Assembly: GCA_035529315.1 (NCBI GenBank) | Contig: DATKWZ010000045.1 | Location: forward strand, 22,658 to 86,657 | DNA from: Anaerolineae bacterium | Lineage (GTDB): Bacteria; Desulfobacterota; Desulfobacteria; Desulfobacterales; ETH-SRB1 | Direction: 5' to 3' | Length of the DNA: 64,000 nucleotides | Shown: positions 8,559 through 19,237 of the stretch, in pieces | Numbering within the stretch: the stretch's first letter is position 1 | How the letters are laid out: the number at the start of each line of letters is the position of its first letter | The notes under the pieces: model-generated | What the model saw: only the letters and a program-made list of their open reading frames with translations | What the model was told of the DNA's origin: nothing | Database searches by the model: none | Translations under genes and position numbers: made by a program

Positions 8559-8588
8559 TGATGAATTCGTTTTTTTACGAATTCATCA
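8559..8588. repeat. Minimal TGATGAATTCGT palindrome upstream of glyQ
   Basis: TGATGAATTCGT, six T, ACGAATTCATCA: a perfect 12-bp inverted repeat with a 6-nt loop. The arms equal the tips of the longer elements at 24301-24443 and 40556-40712, so this looks like a collapsed copy lacking the interior. It ends 22 bp before the glyQ start codon and lies in its leader. Confidence 0.8.
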
Positions 8589-8610
8589 AATGGTAAATCA
8601 AGGGGAATAA

Positions 8611-9495
8611 ATGTATTTTCAGGAAGTAATATTAGCATTGCAGAAGTTCTGGGCGCGCAAAGGATGCACGCTGATTCAGCCTTATGACATTGAGGTCGGC
8701 GCGGGAACATTTCACCCTGCAACGCTTCTTAAGGTCCTTGGCCCTGAGCCTTGGAACGCGGCTTATGTCCAGCCTTCCAGGCGTCCCACAGACGGCCGTT
8801 ATGGAGAAAACCCGAATCGATTGCAGCATTATTATCAGTTCCAGGTAATACTGAAGCCGTCTCCTCTTGATGTGCAGAAAAAGTACCTCCAGAGCTTAAA
8901 GGTTCTTGGCATTGATCCTCTTGACCATGACATCAGATTTGTTGAAGATGACTGGGAATCACCTACTCTCGGAGCCTCAGGCCTGGGATGGGAGGTATGG
9001 CTGGACGGCATGGAGATCACTCAATTTACCTATTTTCAACTTGCGGGCAGTATCGAACTCCATCCTGTTTCAGTGGAGCTTACTTATGGCCTGGAACGCA
9101 TTGCCATGTATCTTCAGGGAGTAGATAATGTTTTTGATTTAAAATGGAATGATAAAATATTTTATGGAGATATACATCATCAACAGGAAGTGGAGCAGTC
9201 AACATATAATTTCGAAAAGGCGGACGTGGATATGCTTCTGGATCTTTTCAATAAATACGAAAATGAAGCCAGGCAGATGATTAACAGGCCGCTCATTCTT
9301 CCAGCTTATGAATATTGCCTGAAATGTTCACACACATTTAACCTTCTCGATGCCCGCGGAGCGATCAGCGTAACAGAGAGAACCGGTTATATCGCACGGA
9401 TAAGAAATATCGCCAGGGCTTGCGCGGAAGAGTATCTGAAGCAGCGGGAAGCCATGGGTTTTCCATTAATGCGTAATTTTAGCAACCAGGGATAA
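8611..9495 (+). CDS. glyQ: Glycyl-tRNA synthetase alpha subunit
   Basis: 294 residues, the usual size for GlyQ of the bacterial alpha2-beta2 enzyme. It is recognised by [39 protein letters not shown] and the class II motif region [20 protein letters not shown]. The alpha subunit forms the aminoacyl-adenylate site that charges tRNA-Gly. Start ATG follows AAGGGG with about 5 bp spacing. glyS begins 2 bp after the stop. Confidence 0.98.
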   Translation: MYFQEVILALQKFWARKGCTLIQPYDIEVGAGTFHPATLLKVLGPEPWNAAYVQPSRRPTDGRYGENPNRLQHYYQFQVILKPSPLDVQKKYLQSLKVLGIDPLDHDIRFVEDDWESPTLGASGLGWEVWLDGMEITQFTYFQLAGSIELHPVSVELTYGLERIAMYLQGVDNVFDLKWNDKIFYGDIHHQQEVEQSTYNFEKADVDMLLDLFNKYENEARQMINRPLILPAYEYCLKCSHTFNLLDARGAISVTERTGYIARIRNIARACAEEYLKQREAMGFPLMRNFSNQG

Positions 9496-9497
9496 AC

Positions 9498-11591
9498 ATG
9501 GACACTTTTTTGCTTGAGATAGGTACAGAGGAGATTCCTGCCGGTTATATTGAACCGGCCTTGAGGAGTCTTTCAGAGCTGATTTTACAAGGCATGGACA
9601 ATGCGCACATTGAACACGGCAAGGCCAGGATTTTTGGAACGCCGAGAAGGCTTGCGGTTGAAGTTGCGGATGTCGCAGGCAAGCAGAAGCGCCTGGCGGT
9701 CGAGATAACAGGACCTCCTGAAAAAATTGCTTTTGATGAAGACAACAGACCGACTCTGGCTGCGAAGAAATTTGCCGAGAAGTTAGGGATCTCTGTCGAC
9801 AGTTTAACAATCAAGGATACAAAAAAAGGTCGATATTTATGCGCAAAAAAAACAGAGGGGGGCATTGTTGCAAGCACACTTCTTAAAAGCATTTTGCCTG
9901 ATGTGATTTTGTCAATCCCATTTCCCAAAAAAATGAAATGGGCGGATCTGTCCATTGAGTTTGCAAGACCCATACATTCGATACTGGCTATGCTGGGGGA
10001 GAAAGTTATTTCTTTTTCATTGGGAAACATTAAAGCAGGCAGATATACTTTTGGGCACAGATTTGTGAATCCATGCAGAATAAAGCTTTCTTGTGCCGAT
10101 GAGTATGTTGAAGCCTTGCGTTCAGCAGGTGTGCTGGTTGATCCGGAAGACAGGAAAAAACAGGTAAAATGCCAGATACAGGATGCTGCCAAAGGTTTGG
10201 GCGGTTGCGTGCTGCCTGATGAGGAACTTGTTGATATCGTAACCAACCTTGTTGAATATCCGGCTGTTGCAGCAGGTAGTTTTGACAGGGAATTTCTTAA
10301 GCTTCCACGTGAGATATTGATTACAGCAATGCGGGAGCACCAGAAATATTTTGCCGTAATTGACAAAGAAAACAATCTGATGCCGAATTTTATTTCAGTG
10401 AATAATACATTGGCAAGAGACATGGCGCTGGTTGCAAAGGGGCACGAAAGGGTGCTCAGGGCCAGGCTTAAAGATGCTCAATTCTTTTACAGGAGCGATA
10501 TGGAGAGCCCTTTTGAAGATTTGGTGGAAAAATTAAAAGGGGTTCTTTTCCAGGCCGGGCTTGGGACAGTGTATGATAAGGTAATGAGGGTTCAAAAACT
10601 TGCCGGATATCTGGCAGAGGCTGCAAATTTTGATTCGGAGTTTAAACAAAAGGTATTGAGAGCCGCCTATTTGTGCAAGGCCGATCTTGTCAGCCAGGTT
10701 GTTGTTGAGTTTCCAAAGCTGCAGGGGATAATGGGAAGGGTTTATGCCGCTGCCGCCGGAGAACCGGATGCGGTGGCATCTGCGATAGAAGAGTATTATC
10801 TGCCCACATATTCAGGAGGACGACTTCCTGAAACGGAAACAGGCGCAATTTTAGCCATTGCCGACAAGATTGATTCCATTTGCGGTTGTTTTATAACAGG
10901 GTTGATTCCGACCGGCGCTTCTGATCCATATGCTCTTCGGCGTCAGGGGATAGGCATTGTTCAGATAATGCTTGATAAGGATTTTTCATTTCAATTGAGC
11001 CGGGTGATTGAAGAGAGCGTAAGATTATTCGGCAAGCAAAATAATGATGAAAGCAAGGAAATTTCCAGCAGGGTTTATATCTTTTTGCAAAACAGGATTG
11101 CCAATCTTTTATCTGAGCAAGGATTTTTAAAAGATGTTATAGCAGCCGCTGTTTCTGTTTCCGTGGATAATGTGCCTGATGTCTGGAGCAGAGCGAGCGC
11201 TTTGCAAAAACTTAAAGCCAAGCCTGATTTTGAACCATTAGCTGTTGCTTTTAAGCGCGTTGTCAATATAATAAAAAAAGCCGGTCATGTTGAAGCAAAA
11301 GATGTTGATGAAAGTCTGTTTGAGTATGAATGCGAAGCTGTTTTATTTGCTGATTATAAAAAAACCAAGAAAAAGGTATTGGATGATCTTGGCAAGGGAT
11401 TATTTGAACAAGCCCTTTTTGATATAGCCTTGTTGCGTGATTCTGTTGATGCTTTTTTTGACGGGGCAATGGTAATGGCGGAAGATTCGAGCATTCGAAA
11501 CAACAGGCTTTCACTGTTAAAACAGATTGAAAAACTCTTTAGATTGTTTGCCGATTTTTCAAAAATTTCAACCAGCGCTGTTTCTCTTTAA
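9498..11591 (+). CDS. glyS: Glycyl-tRNA synthetase beta subunit
   Basis: 697 residues, full length. The N-terminus FLLEIGTEEIPAGYIEPALR is the family signature; RHRF-type sequence TFGHRFVNP and PREILITAMREHQKYFAV follow. The C-terminal part carries the anticodon-binding region (LQKLKAKPDFEPLAVAFKRV). The beta subunit binds tRNA and is needed with GlyQ for activity. It forms a two-gene operon with glyQ. A 255-bp palindromic element begins about 30 bp downstream. Confidence 0.98.
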   Translation: MDTFLLEIGTEEIPAGYIEPALRSLSELILQGMDNAHIEHGKARIFGTPRRLAVEVADVAGKQKRLAVEITGPPEKIAFDEDNRPTLAAKKFAEKLGISVDSLTIKDTKKGRYLCAKKTEGGIVASTLLKSILPDVILSIPFPKKMKWADLSIEFARPIHSILAMLGEKVISFSLGNIKAGRYTFGHRFVNPCRIKLSCADEYVEALRSAGVLVDPEDRKKQVKCQIQDAAKGLGGCVLPDEELVDIVTNLVEYPAVAAGSFDREFLKLPREILITAMREHQKYFAVIDKENNLMPNFISVNNTLARDMALVAKGHERVLRARLKDAQFFYRSDMESPFEDLVEKLKGVLFQAGLGTVYDKVMRVQKLAGYLAEAANFDSEFKQKVLRAAYLCKADLVSQVVVEFPKLQGIMGRVYAAAAGEPDAVASAIEEYYLPTYSGGRLPETETGAILAIADKIDSICGCFITGLIPTGASDPYALRRQGIGIVQIMLDKDFSFQLSRVIEESVRLFGKQNNDESKEISSRVYIFLQNRIANLLSEQGFLKDVIAAAVSVSVDNVPDVWSRASALQKLKAKPDFEPLAVAFKRVVNIIKKAGHVEAKDVDESLFEYECEAVLFADYKKTKKKVLDDLGKGLFEQALFDIALLRDSVDAFFDGAMVMAEDSSIRNNRLSLLKQIEKLFRLFADFSKISTSAVSL

Positions 11592-11622
11592 CCTTTTTAA
11601 CTTATTAAAAAATATGTAATAA

Positions 11623-11879
11623 TTTAGGTTTATGAAACAGACCATATTTATATTGAGCTTCAGGTGTGATCAAATTTAAATTAGAAAACTGTTTGAGCAT
11701 ATTAGAGATCGTTAAGAAAGAGCTCAATATAAAATACTATATTTGTCCGGCTGTTTGCTTAAATTACTATAATTTATTTAGAGCTATGGCCGGTTCTTTC
11801 TTTACGATTTCTTATATGCGAGTTTTTTCTGGTTTTAATTTGATTATACCTGAAGCGGACATATTCTCAAAAAACTAAA
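11623..11879. repeat. Palindromic element, copy A (about 257 bp, inverted orientation)
   Basis: Long inverted repeat: left arm 11623 to about 11722, right arm about 11791-11879, central spacer about 68 bp. Left arm core GCTTCAGGTGTGATCAAATT, then GATCGTTAAGAAAGAG. Reverse complement of the right arm reads GCTTCAGGTATAATCAAATT, then AATCGTAAAGAAAGAAC. The ends are TTTAGG and CTAAAA. It fills the glyS to RdgC-like intergenic space (11592-11897) and ends 18 bp before the next start codon. Copies B (15369-15623) and C (34483-34733) share both arms; the arm types show copy A is in the opposite orientation. Confidence 0.85.
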
Positions 11880-11897
11880 ACATTAAGGTTTACAAAC

Positions 11898-12512
11898 ATG
11901 AGATTATTATCATCATCCGTATCTATCACAAGATACAAGGTAAGGGGAAAGATTGAAGGCCCTCTTATCAAGACAATTATGGACGGGCTTAACAAGAACT
12001 CCATTACAGAAATTGATGACCAGCCAATGGAAAAAGCAGCTGGATGGACCTCTTTTGACAACCCGTATATGCCTGATTTTGAAACCTCATCCTGTGTTAT
12101 AGGCGCTCATTTTGTATTTTCACTGCGGATTGACAAAAAAAATATTCCTTCAAAAATTATTAAAAAATATTATACCCTTGAGATGGCCAAAAGGCTGGCT
12201 GAAAGCGGGAGGGAAGACCTGTCTCGAAATGAAAAAAAAGAGATAAGGGAACATGTTGCCAACGCTCTTAGTCTTCGCATTCCGGCGACTCCGAATATTT
12301 ACGATATCATCTGGAATTATGAGGGGTCCTCTTTATGGTTTTTTTCCAATCAAAAAGCTGCCAACGAAGACCTTGAAACACTTTTTTCAAAATCTTTCAG
12401 GCTAACACTAATCAGGCTTTTTCCCTATACAATGGCCGATCTTGCGTCCGGAATTACGGATAAAGAGCGCGACCTTTTATCAACTATTTCTCCGACAAAA
12501 TTCATGGATTAA
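11898..12512 (+). CDS. RdgC-like protein, N-terminal half
   Basis: 204 residues. The pattern GWTSFDNPYMPDF, then HFVFSLRIDKKNIPSKIIKK, LSRNEKKEIREHV and FRLTLIRLFPY resembles the N-terminal two thirds of RdgC, a ring-forming DNA-binding protein that modulates RecA-dependent recombination. Similarity is judged by pattern only. The TAA stop is followed, in the same frame and after one codon (ATT), by the ATG of the next gene, so the two may be halves of one ancestral gene or a natural two-subunit form. Confidence 0.65.
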   Translation: MRLLSSSVSITRYKVRGKIEGPLIKTIMDGLNKNSITEIDDQPMEKAAGWTSFDNPYMPDFETSSCVIGAHFVFSLRIDKKNIPSKIIKKYYTLEMAKRLAESGREDLSRNEKKEIREHVANALSLRIPATPNIYDIIWNYEGSSLWFFSNQKAANEDLETLFSKSFRLTLIRLFPYTMADLASGITDKERDLLSTISPTKFMD

Positions 12513-12515
12513 ATT

Positions 12516-13040
12516 ATGTTAGATGTTTCAGTTGCATACAACAGGTACAAATTTCTGGGGCATGAATTTTTAACATGGCTCTGGTTTGTTATGGACGTGG
12601 ACCCAGCCTGCATGCTTAAAGCAGAAAGCGATATGGTTTCACTTGAAGTCGACAACCGTATTGTTCTTGAAAAGAGCTTTGATAACAGGATCGAAAACAT
12701 CAGAATAAAAGGGGATGAAGCCGGCTTTGAGGAAGCAAAGCTTTCTCTTAAAAAGGGCGGAGTCGTCACTGAACTGAATTTTTCTTTAAAAATCGGGGAT
12801 CACGAATGGAAATTTAACATTAAAGGTGAAAGCCTTAATATCTCGTCATTAAAATCGCCTGAAACCGGAAAGATTGAAAAAAAGGAAGATATTGAAGGGG
12901 CTGTTATTGAAAAGATATACCTTTATGAAAAGGTGGTTTTACTGGTCGAAAATCTTTATAAACAGTTTGTCCGGATAAGGATTTCAAGCAAATGGGAGAA
13001 TGAAACCATCCCTTTAATCAAAAAATGGATCAAATCCTGA
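12516..13040 (+). CDS. RdgC-like protein, C-terminal half
   Basis: 174 residues, in the same frame as the upstream gene and separated from it by a stop and one codon. It begins near a FLGHEFLTWLWFVMD motif, which I associate with the C-terminal half of RdgC-like proteins in this phylum; the remainder is beta-rich with a charged tail (RISSKWENETIPLIKKW). No Shine-Dalgarno lies in front of the ATG, so it depends on coupling or read-through from the upstream gene. If the pair is one broken gene the fused length would be about 380 residues, longer than the 303 of Escherichia coli RdgC. recQ follows after 39 bp. Confidence 0.6.
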   Translation: MLDVSVAYNRYKFLGHEFLTWLWFVMDVDPACMLKAESDMVSLEVDNRIVLEKSFDNRIENIRIKGDEAGFEEAKLSLKKGGVVTELNFSLKIGDHEWKFNIKGESLNISSLKSPETGKIEKKEDIEGAVIEKIYLYEKVVLLVENLYKQFVRIRISSKWENETIPLIKKWIKS

Positions 13041-13079
13041 AACTTTTGTTAAACCCGCTGTTTTTGTCCCCTTTTTTTT

Positions 13080-15359
13080 ATGGAACTGTTAGACAAACTT
13101 AAAAGATTTTTTGATCTTTCCTCGTTCCGCCCGGGCCAGGAAGAGGTGGTTAGAGCGGTTCTGGAAGAGAGAGACGCCCTGGTGGTCATGCCTACCGGAG
13201 GAGGGAAATCGCTTTGCTACCAGCTTCCTGCCTTAATCCGTGATGGAACAGCCCTTGTGGTTTCTCCCCTTATCGCCTTAATGAAAGATCAGGTGGATGT
13301 TCTCCAAAAAAGAGGGATCGCCGCATCATTCATCAATTCCACCATCCCCTGGTCAAAGCAAAAACAGGTGCTTGAAAAACTTGAAGCAGGAGACTTAAAG
13401 CTTTTGTATGTTGCTCCTGAACGGTTTCGCCAGAAGGAATTTCTGCACTCTCTTTCTATTTCCAAAATCAGCTTTGTGGCAATAGATGAAGCACATTGTA
13501 TCTCCCAGTGGGGGCACGATTTTCGCCCTGATTACCTGCGATTAGGGGGAGTCCTGCAACGCATAGGACAATACCGGATTCTTGCTGCCACCGCTACTGC
13601 CACTGAATCGGTTATATTAGATATCATCTCCTGCCTTCATCTTAAGAATTGTCGACAGTTTGTAACAGGGTTTTATCGCAACAACCTGCAATTGAAAGTA
13701 GCTCTTTGTGCAAATAAAAAGGAGAAAGAAGGGGTTCTTGTGTCAGCCCTTGCAGAAGAGAAACTTCCCGCAATTGTATATTGCGCTACGAGAAAAGGTG
13801 TGGATGAAGTGGTAACCCTGTTGAAAGATCGAGCGCATTCTGTATCAGGATACCATGCAGGCATGGACGATGAAACGCGAAATAGTGTGCAGGAACGATT
13901 TATGTCAGGACGCTCTGAAATAATTGTGGCAACTAATGCTTTTGGGATGGGAATTGATAAATTAAACATACGCCAGGTTATCCACTACCAGTTTCCAGGC
14001 TCCATGGAATCGTATTATCAGGAGATAGGAAGAGCAGGAAGGGATGGAGAAAAATCAACATGCACCCTCCTTTTTTCCATGGCTGATAACTATATCCAGG
14101 AATTCTTTATTGATATGAACTATCCTTTGCCGGAAACAGTTGAAGATGTTTTTGACTTTTTAAAGGGTACGGGGAAAGACTATCTGAGCGTCGGAAATAA
14201 TGAAATTGCTGAAACAATCAGCTCTGCTCAGAGCGCCGGACAGGTGGGAATCGTCATAAAAATGCTGGAGCGGGCCGGTTTCCTGGAAAGGCTCTATTCC
14301 GGGAGTCGACTCTGTTTTGTTGCCGCAGGCGTGGAAAGCCCGAGAGGGCCTGTTCAAAAAAAGATATTTGACGTTGTGGCAAAAATCGCGGGATCTAAAG
14401 GAAAAGAGGTTTCAATTAATTTTCTGACAAAAACCACCGGCCTTGAAAAACCAGCGCTTCTTAGAGGTCTTAGATCACTTTCAGCAGATGGATTGATAAC
14501 ATATATACCACCGGCCGCGGGTCGTGACCTCAAGATAGTGCGTCCCCAGGCGACCTTTGAGGAGTTGAAAATAGACTTTGAACTCCTTGAGAAAAGAAAA
14601 CACAGTGATCTGGAAAAACTCAAAGAGGTGGTAGCTTACGGGTATTTTGGGGGGTGCAGATGGGATTTTCTCCTCTCCTATTTCGGAGACGACAGCGCAA
14701 CAGACCAGTGCGGGTCCTGCGACAACTGTATTCAAAGAAAGGTGAAAAGGACTGATACAAACAAGGGTGAAGAGGGAACAATAATCCTTAAAATATTGAG
14801 CTGCGTGGCGCGTATGCAGGGCAGGTTCGGCCGGACACGTGTTGCCCAGGTCCTTACCGGAGCTGAGAGGAAATGGATAACCTCGCAGAGAATGAATCGA
14901 CTTTCCACATACGGCCTGCTTCCTGATTTCACACAGGAAGAGGTTCTTGATCTTATTGACCAGTTAGACAGGCAGGGATGTTTTGTTCGCAAAGGAGATC
15001 ATCTTTATCCGACTATAAGTCTCAGCGAAAAAGGGATCAGGGTGATGAAAAAAGAAGAAGAGGCTTGTGTCAATCTGCCGGAAATCAAAAAACCTGTGAA
15101 GACCGCGGCAGAGGTAGCCACCGATTTTTCTCCTGAGCTCTATGAGCTGTTGCGTAAAAAAAGAGAAAAGCTTGGGACGGCACGAGGGATCCCATTGTTC
15201 CTGGTAGTCTCAAACCGGACACTGAAAGAGATGGCGGCATCGGCGCCAAAAAGCATGGCTGAACTTCTCCAGGTGCACGGAATCGGGCCGGCTAAAATAG
15301 AAAAATACGGACAGGCTTTTTTAGATGTAATTTTAAAATATTGTGATACAGTAAATTAG
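13080..15359 (+). CDS. recQ: ATP-dependent DNA helicase RecQ
   Basis: 759 residues, longer than Escherichia coli RecQ (609). Superfamily 2 motifs: FRPGQEEVVRAVL (motif 0), MPTGGGKSLCYQLPAL (Walker A), AIDEAHCISQWGHDFRP (DEAH plus aromatic-rich loop), QEIGRAGRDGEKS (motif VI). The RQC zinc site is seen as GGCRWDFLLSYFGD and CGSCDNC, followed by a winged helix. An HRDC domain closes the protein (ELYELLRKKREKLGTARGIP, LLQVHGIGPAKIEKYG). The extra length lies between the helicase core and the zinc region. It unwinds recombination and replication intermediates; the RdgC-like neighbours fit a recombination context. Confidence 0.95.
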   Translation: MELLDKLKRFFDLSSFRPGQEEVVRAVLEERDALVVMPTGGGKSLCYQLPALIRDGTALVVSPLIALMKDQVDVLQKRGIAASFINSTIPWSKQKQVLEKLEAGDLKLLYVAPERFRQKEFLHSLSISKISFVAIDEAHCISQWGHDFRPDYLRLGGVLQRIGQYRILAATATATESVILDIISCLHLKNCRQFVTGFYRNNLQLKVALCANKKEKEGVLVSALAEEKLPAIVYCATRKGVDEVVTLLKDRAHSVSGYHAGMDDETRNSVQERFMSGRSEIIVATNAFGMGIDKLNIRQVIHYQFPGSMESYYQEIGRAGRDGEKSTCTLLFSMADNYIQEFFIDMNYPLPETVEDVFDFLKGTGKDYLSVGNNEIAETISSAQSAGQVGIVIKMLERAGFLERLYSGSRLCFVAAGVESPRGPVQKKIFDVVAKIAGSKGKEVSINFLTKTTGLEKPALLRGLRSLSADGLITYIPPAAGRDLKIVRPQATFEELKIDFELLEKRKHSDLEKLKEVVAYGYFGGCRWDFLLSYFGDDSATDQCGSCDNCIQRKVKRTDTNKGEEGTIILKILSCVARMQGRFGRTRVAQVLTGAERKWITSQRMNRLSTYGLLPDFTQEEVLDLIDQLDRQGCFVRKGDHLYPTISLSEKGIRVMKKEEEACVNLPEIKKPVKTAAEVATDFSPELYELLRKKREKLGTARGIPLFLVVSNRTLKEMAASAPKSMAELLQVHGIGPAKIEKYGQAFLDVILKYCDTVN

Positions 15360-15368
15360 GGATAACAT

Positions 15369-15623
15369 TTTAGCTTTTTCAAAACATTACCGCTCCAGCT
15401 ATAATTAAATTTTTTACTGAAAAAACTCGTAGATAACGGCTCGTAATGAAAGAACCTGCCCGGGCCATTAATAAAGGTTTTTGTTTTAAGAAAATGTTTC
15501 ATCTTTGAATCAAATTGCTTATGGTTCTTTCATAACGATCCATAATCTACTCAAACAGTTTCCAGTATAAAATTTAATCATAACTGAAGCTCGTTTAAAA
15601 TCGATTTGTTTCAACGGGCTAAA
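15369..15623. repeat. Palindromic element, copy B (about 255 bp)
   Basis: Left arm 15369 to about 15456 (GCTCCAGCTATAATTAAATT ... CTCGTAATGAAAGAACC), spacer about 66 bp, right arm about 15523-15623 (reverse complement GCTTCAGTTATGATTAAATT ... GGATCGTTATGAAAGAACC). Ends are TTTAGC and GCTAAA. It occupies nearly the whole recQ to 15661 gap and ends 37 bp before the next start codon. The centre is poorly conserved with copies A and C. Same orientation as copy C. Confidence 0.85.
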
Positions 15624-15660
15624 TTGACACACAATTTTTAGTTTATAAAAGGAGAATATT

Positions 15661-15915
15661 ATGGCTTTTGATCCTGATAAGGATAAGATTTTAAAGAAGT
15701 GGCAATGCGAAGACACAGGACTTGTTGTTTCTATCAACCAGTATGGCAACGGCCAGCCGAAACTTCAGATAGGCCCAAGAATACTGAAAAAACAGGATGG
15801 TTCGGAGAGGGCGCCTGTCAAGGCCGGGCGCCTTGCCATTGAAGATTTGATGTGGTTTTATGAAATTATTGATGAATTAAAGGATGAGCTCACCCGGCTG
15901 GCACAGCCGGAATAA
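15661..15915 (+). CDS. Small conserved protein, possibly PC4/p15-like ssDNA-binding fold
   Basis: 84 residues with a good ribosome-binding site (AAAGGAG, about 7 bp before the ATG). The core reads LVVSINQYGNGQPKLQIGPR, then KAGRLAIEDLMWFYEIIDEL. A beta-sheet with an exposed K-x-G-R-L-x-I turn followed by a single amphipathic helix is the layout of the PC4/p15 transcription coactivator domain, which binds ssDNA. This is pattern recognition only; an unrelated small protein is possible. It sits directly downstream of palindromic element B. Confidence 0.6.
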   Translation: MAFDPDKDKILKKWQCEDTGLVVSINQYGNGQPKLQIGPRILKKQDGSERAPVKAGRLAIEDLMWFYEIIDELKDELTRLAQPE

Positions 15916-15938
15916 TTGCTCTGGATTGAGTGATATAT

Positions 15939-16685
15939 ATGCCCATGACCAAAGATGGCGCAATTGTCAGGCCTGTAAGAGGAAAAAAATCTCCGCAACT
16001 TGGTGATTATGCCGTGATGGTAGCCAGTGAATCTGATATGCGTATGTTTTGCGGCAAGAAGAATTTACAAAAAGATCGTTTCATAAAGCTGTTTATGAGC
16101 AGGTTATATGTCGATGACGGGCAAACTGAAAACTTTGCGCTTGTGGGCCCGTTTATCGGCGCTCCATATGCGGCAATGATTCTTGAAACATTAATTGCCT
16201 GGGGCGCGCTAAAAATTTTGTTTGTTGGTTGGTGCGGAGCGGTTTCCCCTGATGTCAAGATCGGAGACATTATTATTCCAACAGGCGCTATTATTGATGA
16301 AGGAACGTCAAGACACTATAATAAGGGGGAGAACTTTTGTGCCAGGCCGCAGGGCCATATAACCGAAAAAATAAAGGAAGCTTTAAGTCAAAGGGGCATC
16401 TGTTTTCACACAGGCCTTGTCTGGTCTACCGACGCTGTTTACAGGGAGACCTGCGAAAAGGTTAAGTATTATCAAGGCAAGGATGCATTGGCGGTTGATA
16501 TGGAGCTATCAGCTTTTTTTACTGTGGGAAGCTTTCGGGAAGTTGAGGTCGGAGCGGTTCTTGTTGTTTCCGATGAAATATCAACCTCTAAACATGTAGC
16601 CGGATTTAGCAGGCAATGTTTTAAAAAAAGCCGCGGGGATGTATGCGAAGCAATAAGCAGCATGTGTCTCAGGAAAACAATATAA
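15939..16685 (+). CDS. Nucleoside phosphorylase family protein (PNP/UDP type)
   Basis: About 248 residues from the ATG at 15939; a GTG at 15930 and an ATG at 15945 are alternative starts, and no strong ribosome-binding site decides between them. Family features are a central beta-alpha-beta with PFIGAPYAAMILETLIAWGA, then ILFVGWCGAVSPDVKIGDII, and the C-terminal purine/ribose site AVDMELSAFFTVG. Members cleave nucleosides with phosphate to base and (deoxy)ribose 1-phosphate. The AVDMELSA motif favours uridine/purine phosphorylase-like activity, but the substrate cannot be fixed. Probably in one unit with the small gene before it and ligA after it. Confidence 0.85.
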   Translation: MPMTKDGAIVRPVRGKKSPQLGDYAVMVASESDMRMFCGKKNLQKDRFIKLFMSRLYVDDGQTENFALVGPFIGAPYAAMILETLIAWGALKILFVGWCGAVSPDVKIGDIIIPTGAIIDEGTSRHYNKGENFCARPQGHITEKIKEALSQRGICFHTGLVWSTDAVYRETCEKVKYYQGKDALAVDMELSAFFTVGSFREVEVGAVLVVSDEISTSKHVAGFSRQCFKKSRGDVCEAISSMCLRKTI

Positions 16686-18734
<2,049 letters not shown>

Positions 18735-18771
18735 GGTTATATGTTTCTCCTATTCTAACCACAGATTATTT

Positions 18772-19084
18772 CCCGGAGGTGTGGAAATACCTTATGAGGA
18801 ACTCTCCCTGTCCGATCAGATCAAACAAACCCAATCAGAGATCAAAAAAAGGAACTGCCACTATATACGAAGCAGCATTCGGCTACAAAGGAGCTTTCCG
18901 CAAGGTAGATATTTCTTCTCATAAAGGTAAAAAAAGATGGTAGATCTGTGATGTCAAGAGTTCAACGGGCATGAAGGACGTGTACTGTTATGATGTGGCT
19001 TTTCAGTATTATGTTTTGAGAAGTACAGGTCATAAGGCGGTACATTGCCGACAAACCGTGCCAGTCTGTTTCGAATCCAGTTGA
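18772..19084 (+). pseudogene. Decayed fragment of a DUF2779 protein
   Basis: Two frames read as one protein: PGGVEIPYEELSLSDQIKQT and QSEIKK, then after a shift at the A-run near 18845-18853, GTATIYEAAFGYKGAFRKVD, SSHKGKKRW, an in-frame TAG near 18941, then CDVKSSTGMKDVYCYDVAFQ and YYVLRSTG. The E/D-V-K-S-S-T and DVAFQ-YVL motifs fit the N-terminal nuclease-like part of DUF2779. With a frameshift, a stop and most of the protein missing, it is a dead remnant. The family call is from memory of motifs. Confidence 0.6.
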
Positions 19085-19237
19085 CTAAATCGCTGAAGTG
19101 TCTTAAATGAAGTTCCGGGCATGGTGGAGACGTTTGGCAATGATTCCAAACGATCTCATCTGCTACCATTTACGACCGACACGGGGTTTCGCCGCCACAG
19201 TCAGGCGCAATTTACTTTCAAACAAGGAGAAACAGAT
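19085..19237. other. Short stretch with no recognisable feature
   Basis: Sequence between the DUF2779 relic and the small lysine-rich gene. Short frames here have no family resemblance. It may be further debris of the same decayed region. Confidence 0.4.

Noticed and set aside
9545..10423. 292-codon open frame on the minus strand inside glyS
   Set aside because: Fully antisense to a clear GlyS protein; the translation has no family resemblance and no ribosome-binding site.
11666..11878. 70-codon plus-strand frame between glyS and the RdgC-like gene
   Set aside because: It lies wholly in palindromic element A. The conserved first 20 codons are recorded as a finding, but the rest diverges, so it is not called a gene.
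15890..15925. Sigma-54 promoter before the nucleoside phosphorylase (TGGCAC ... TTGC)
   Set aside because: The spacing between GG and GC is 16 bp instead of 10.
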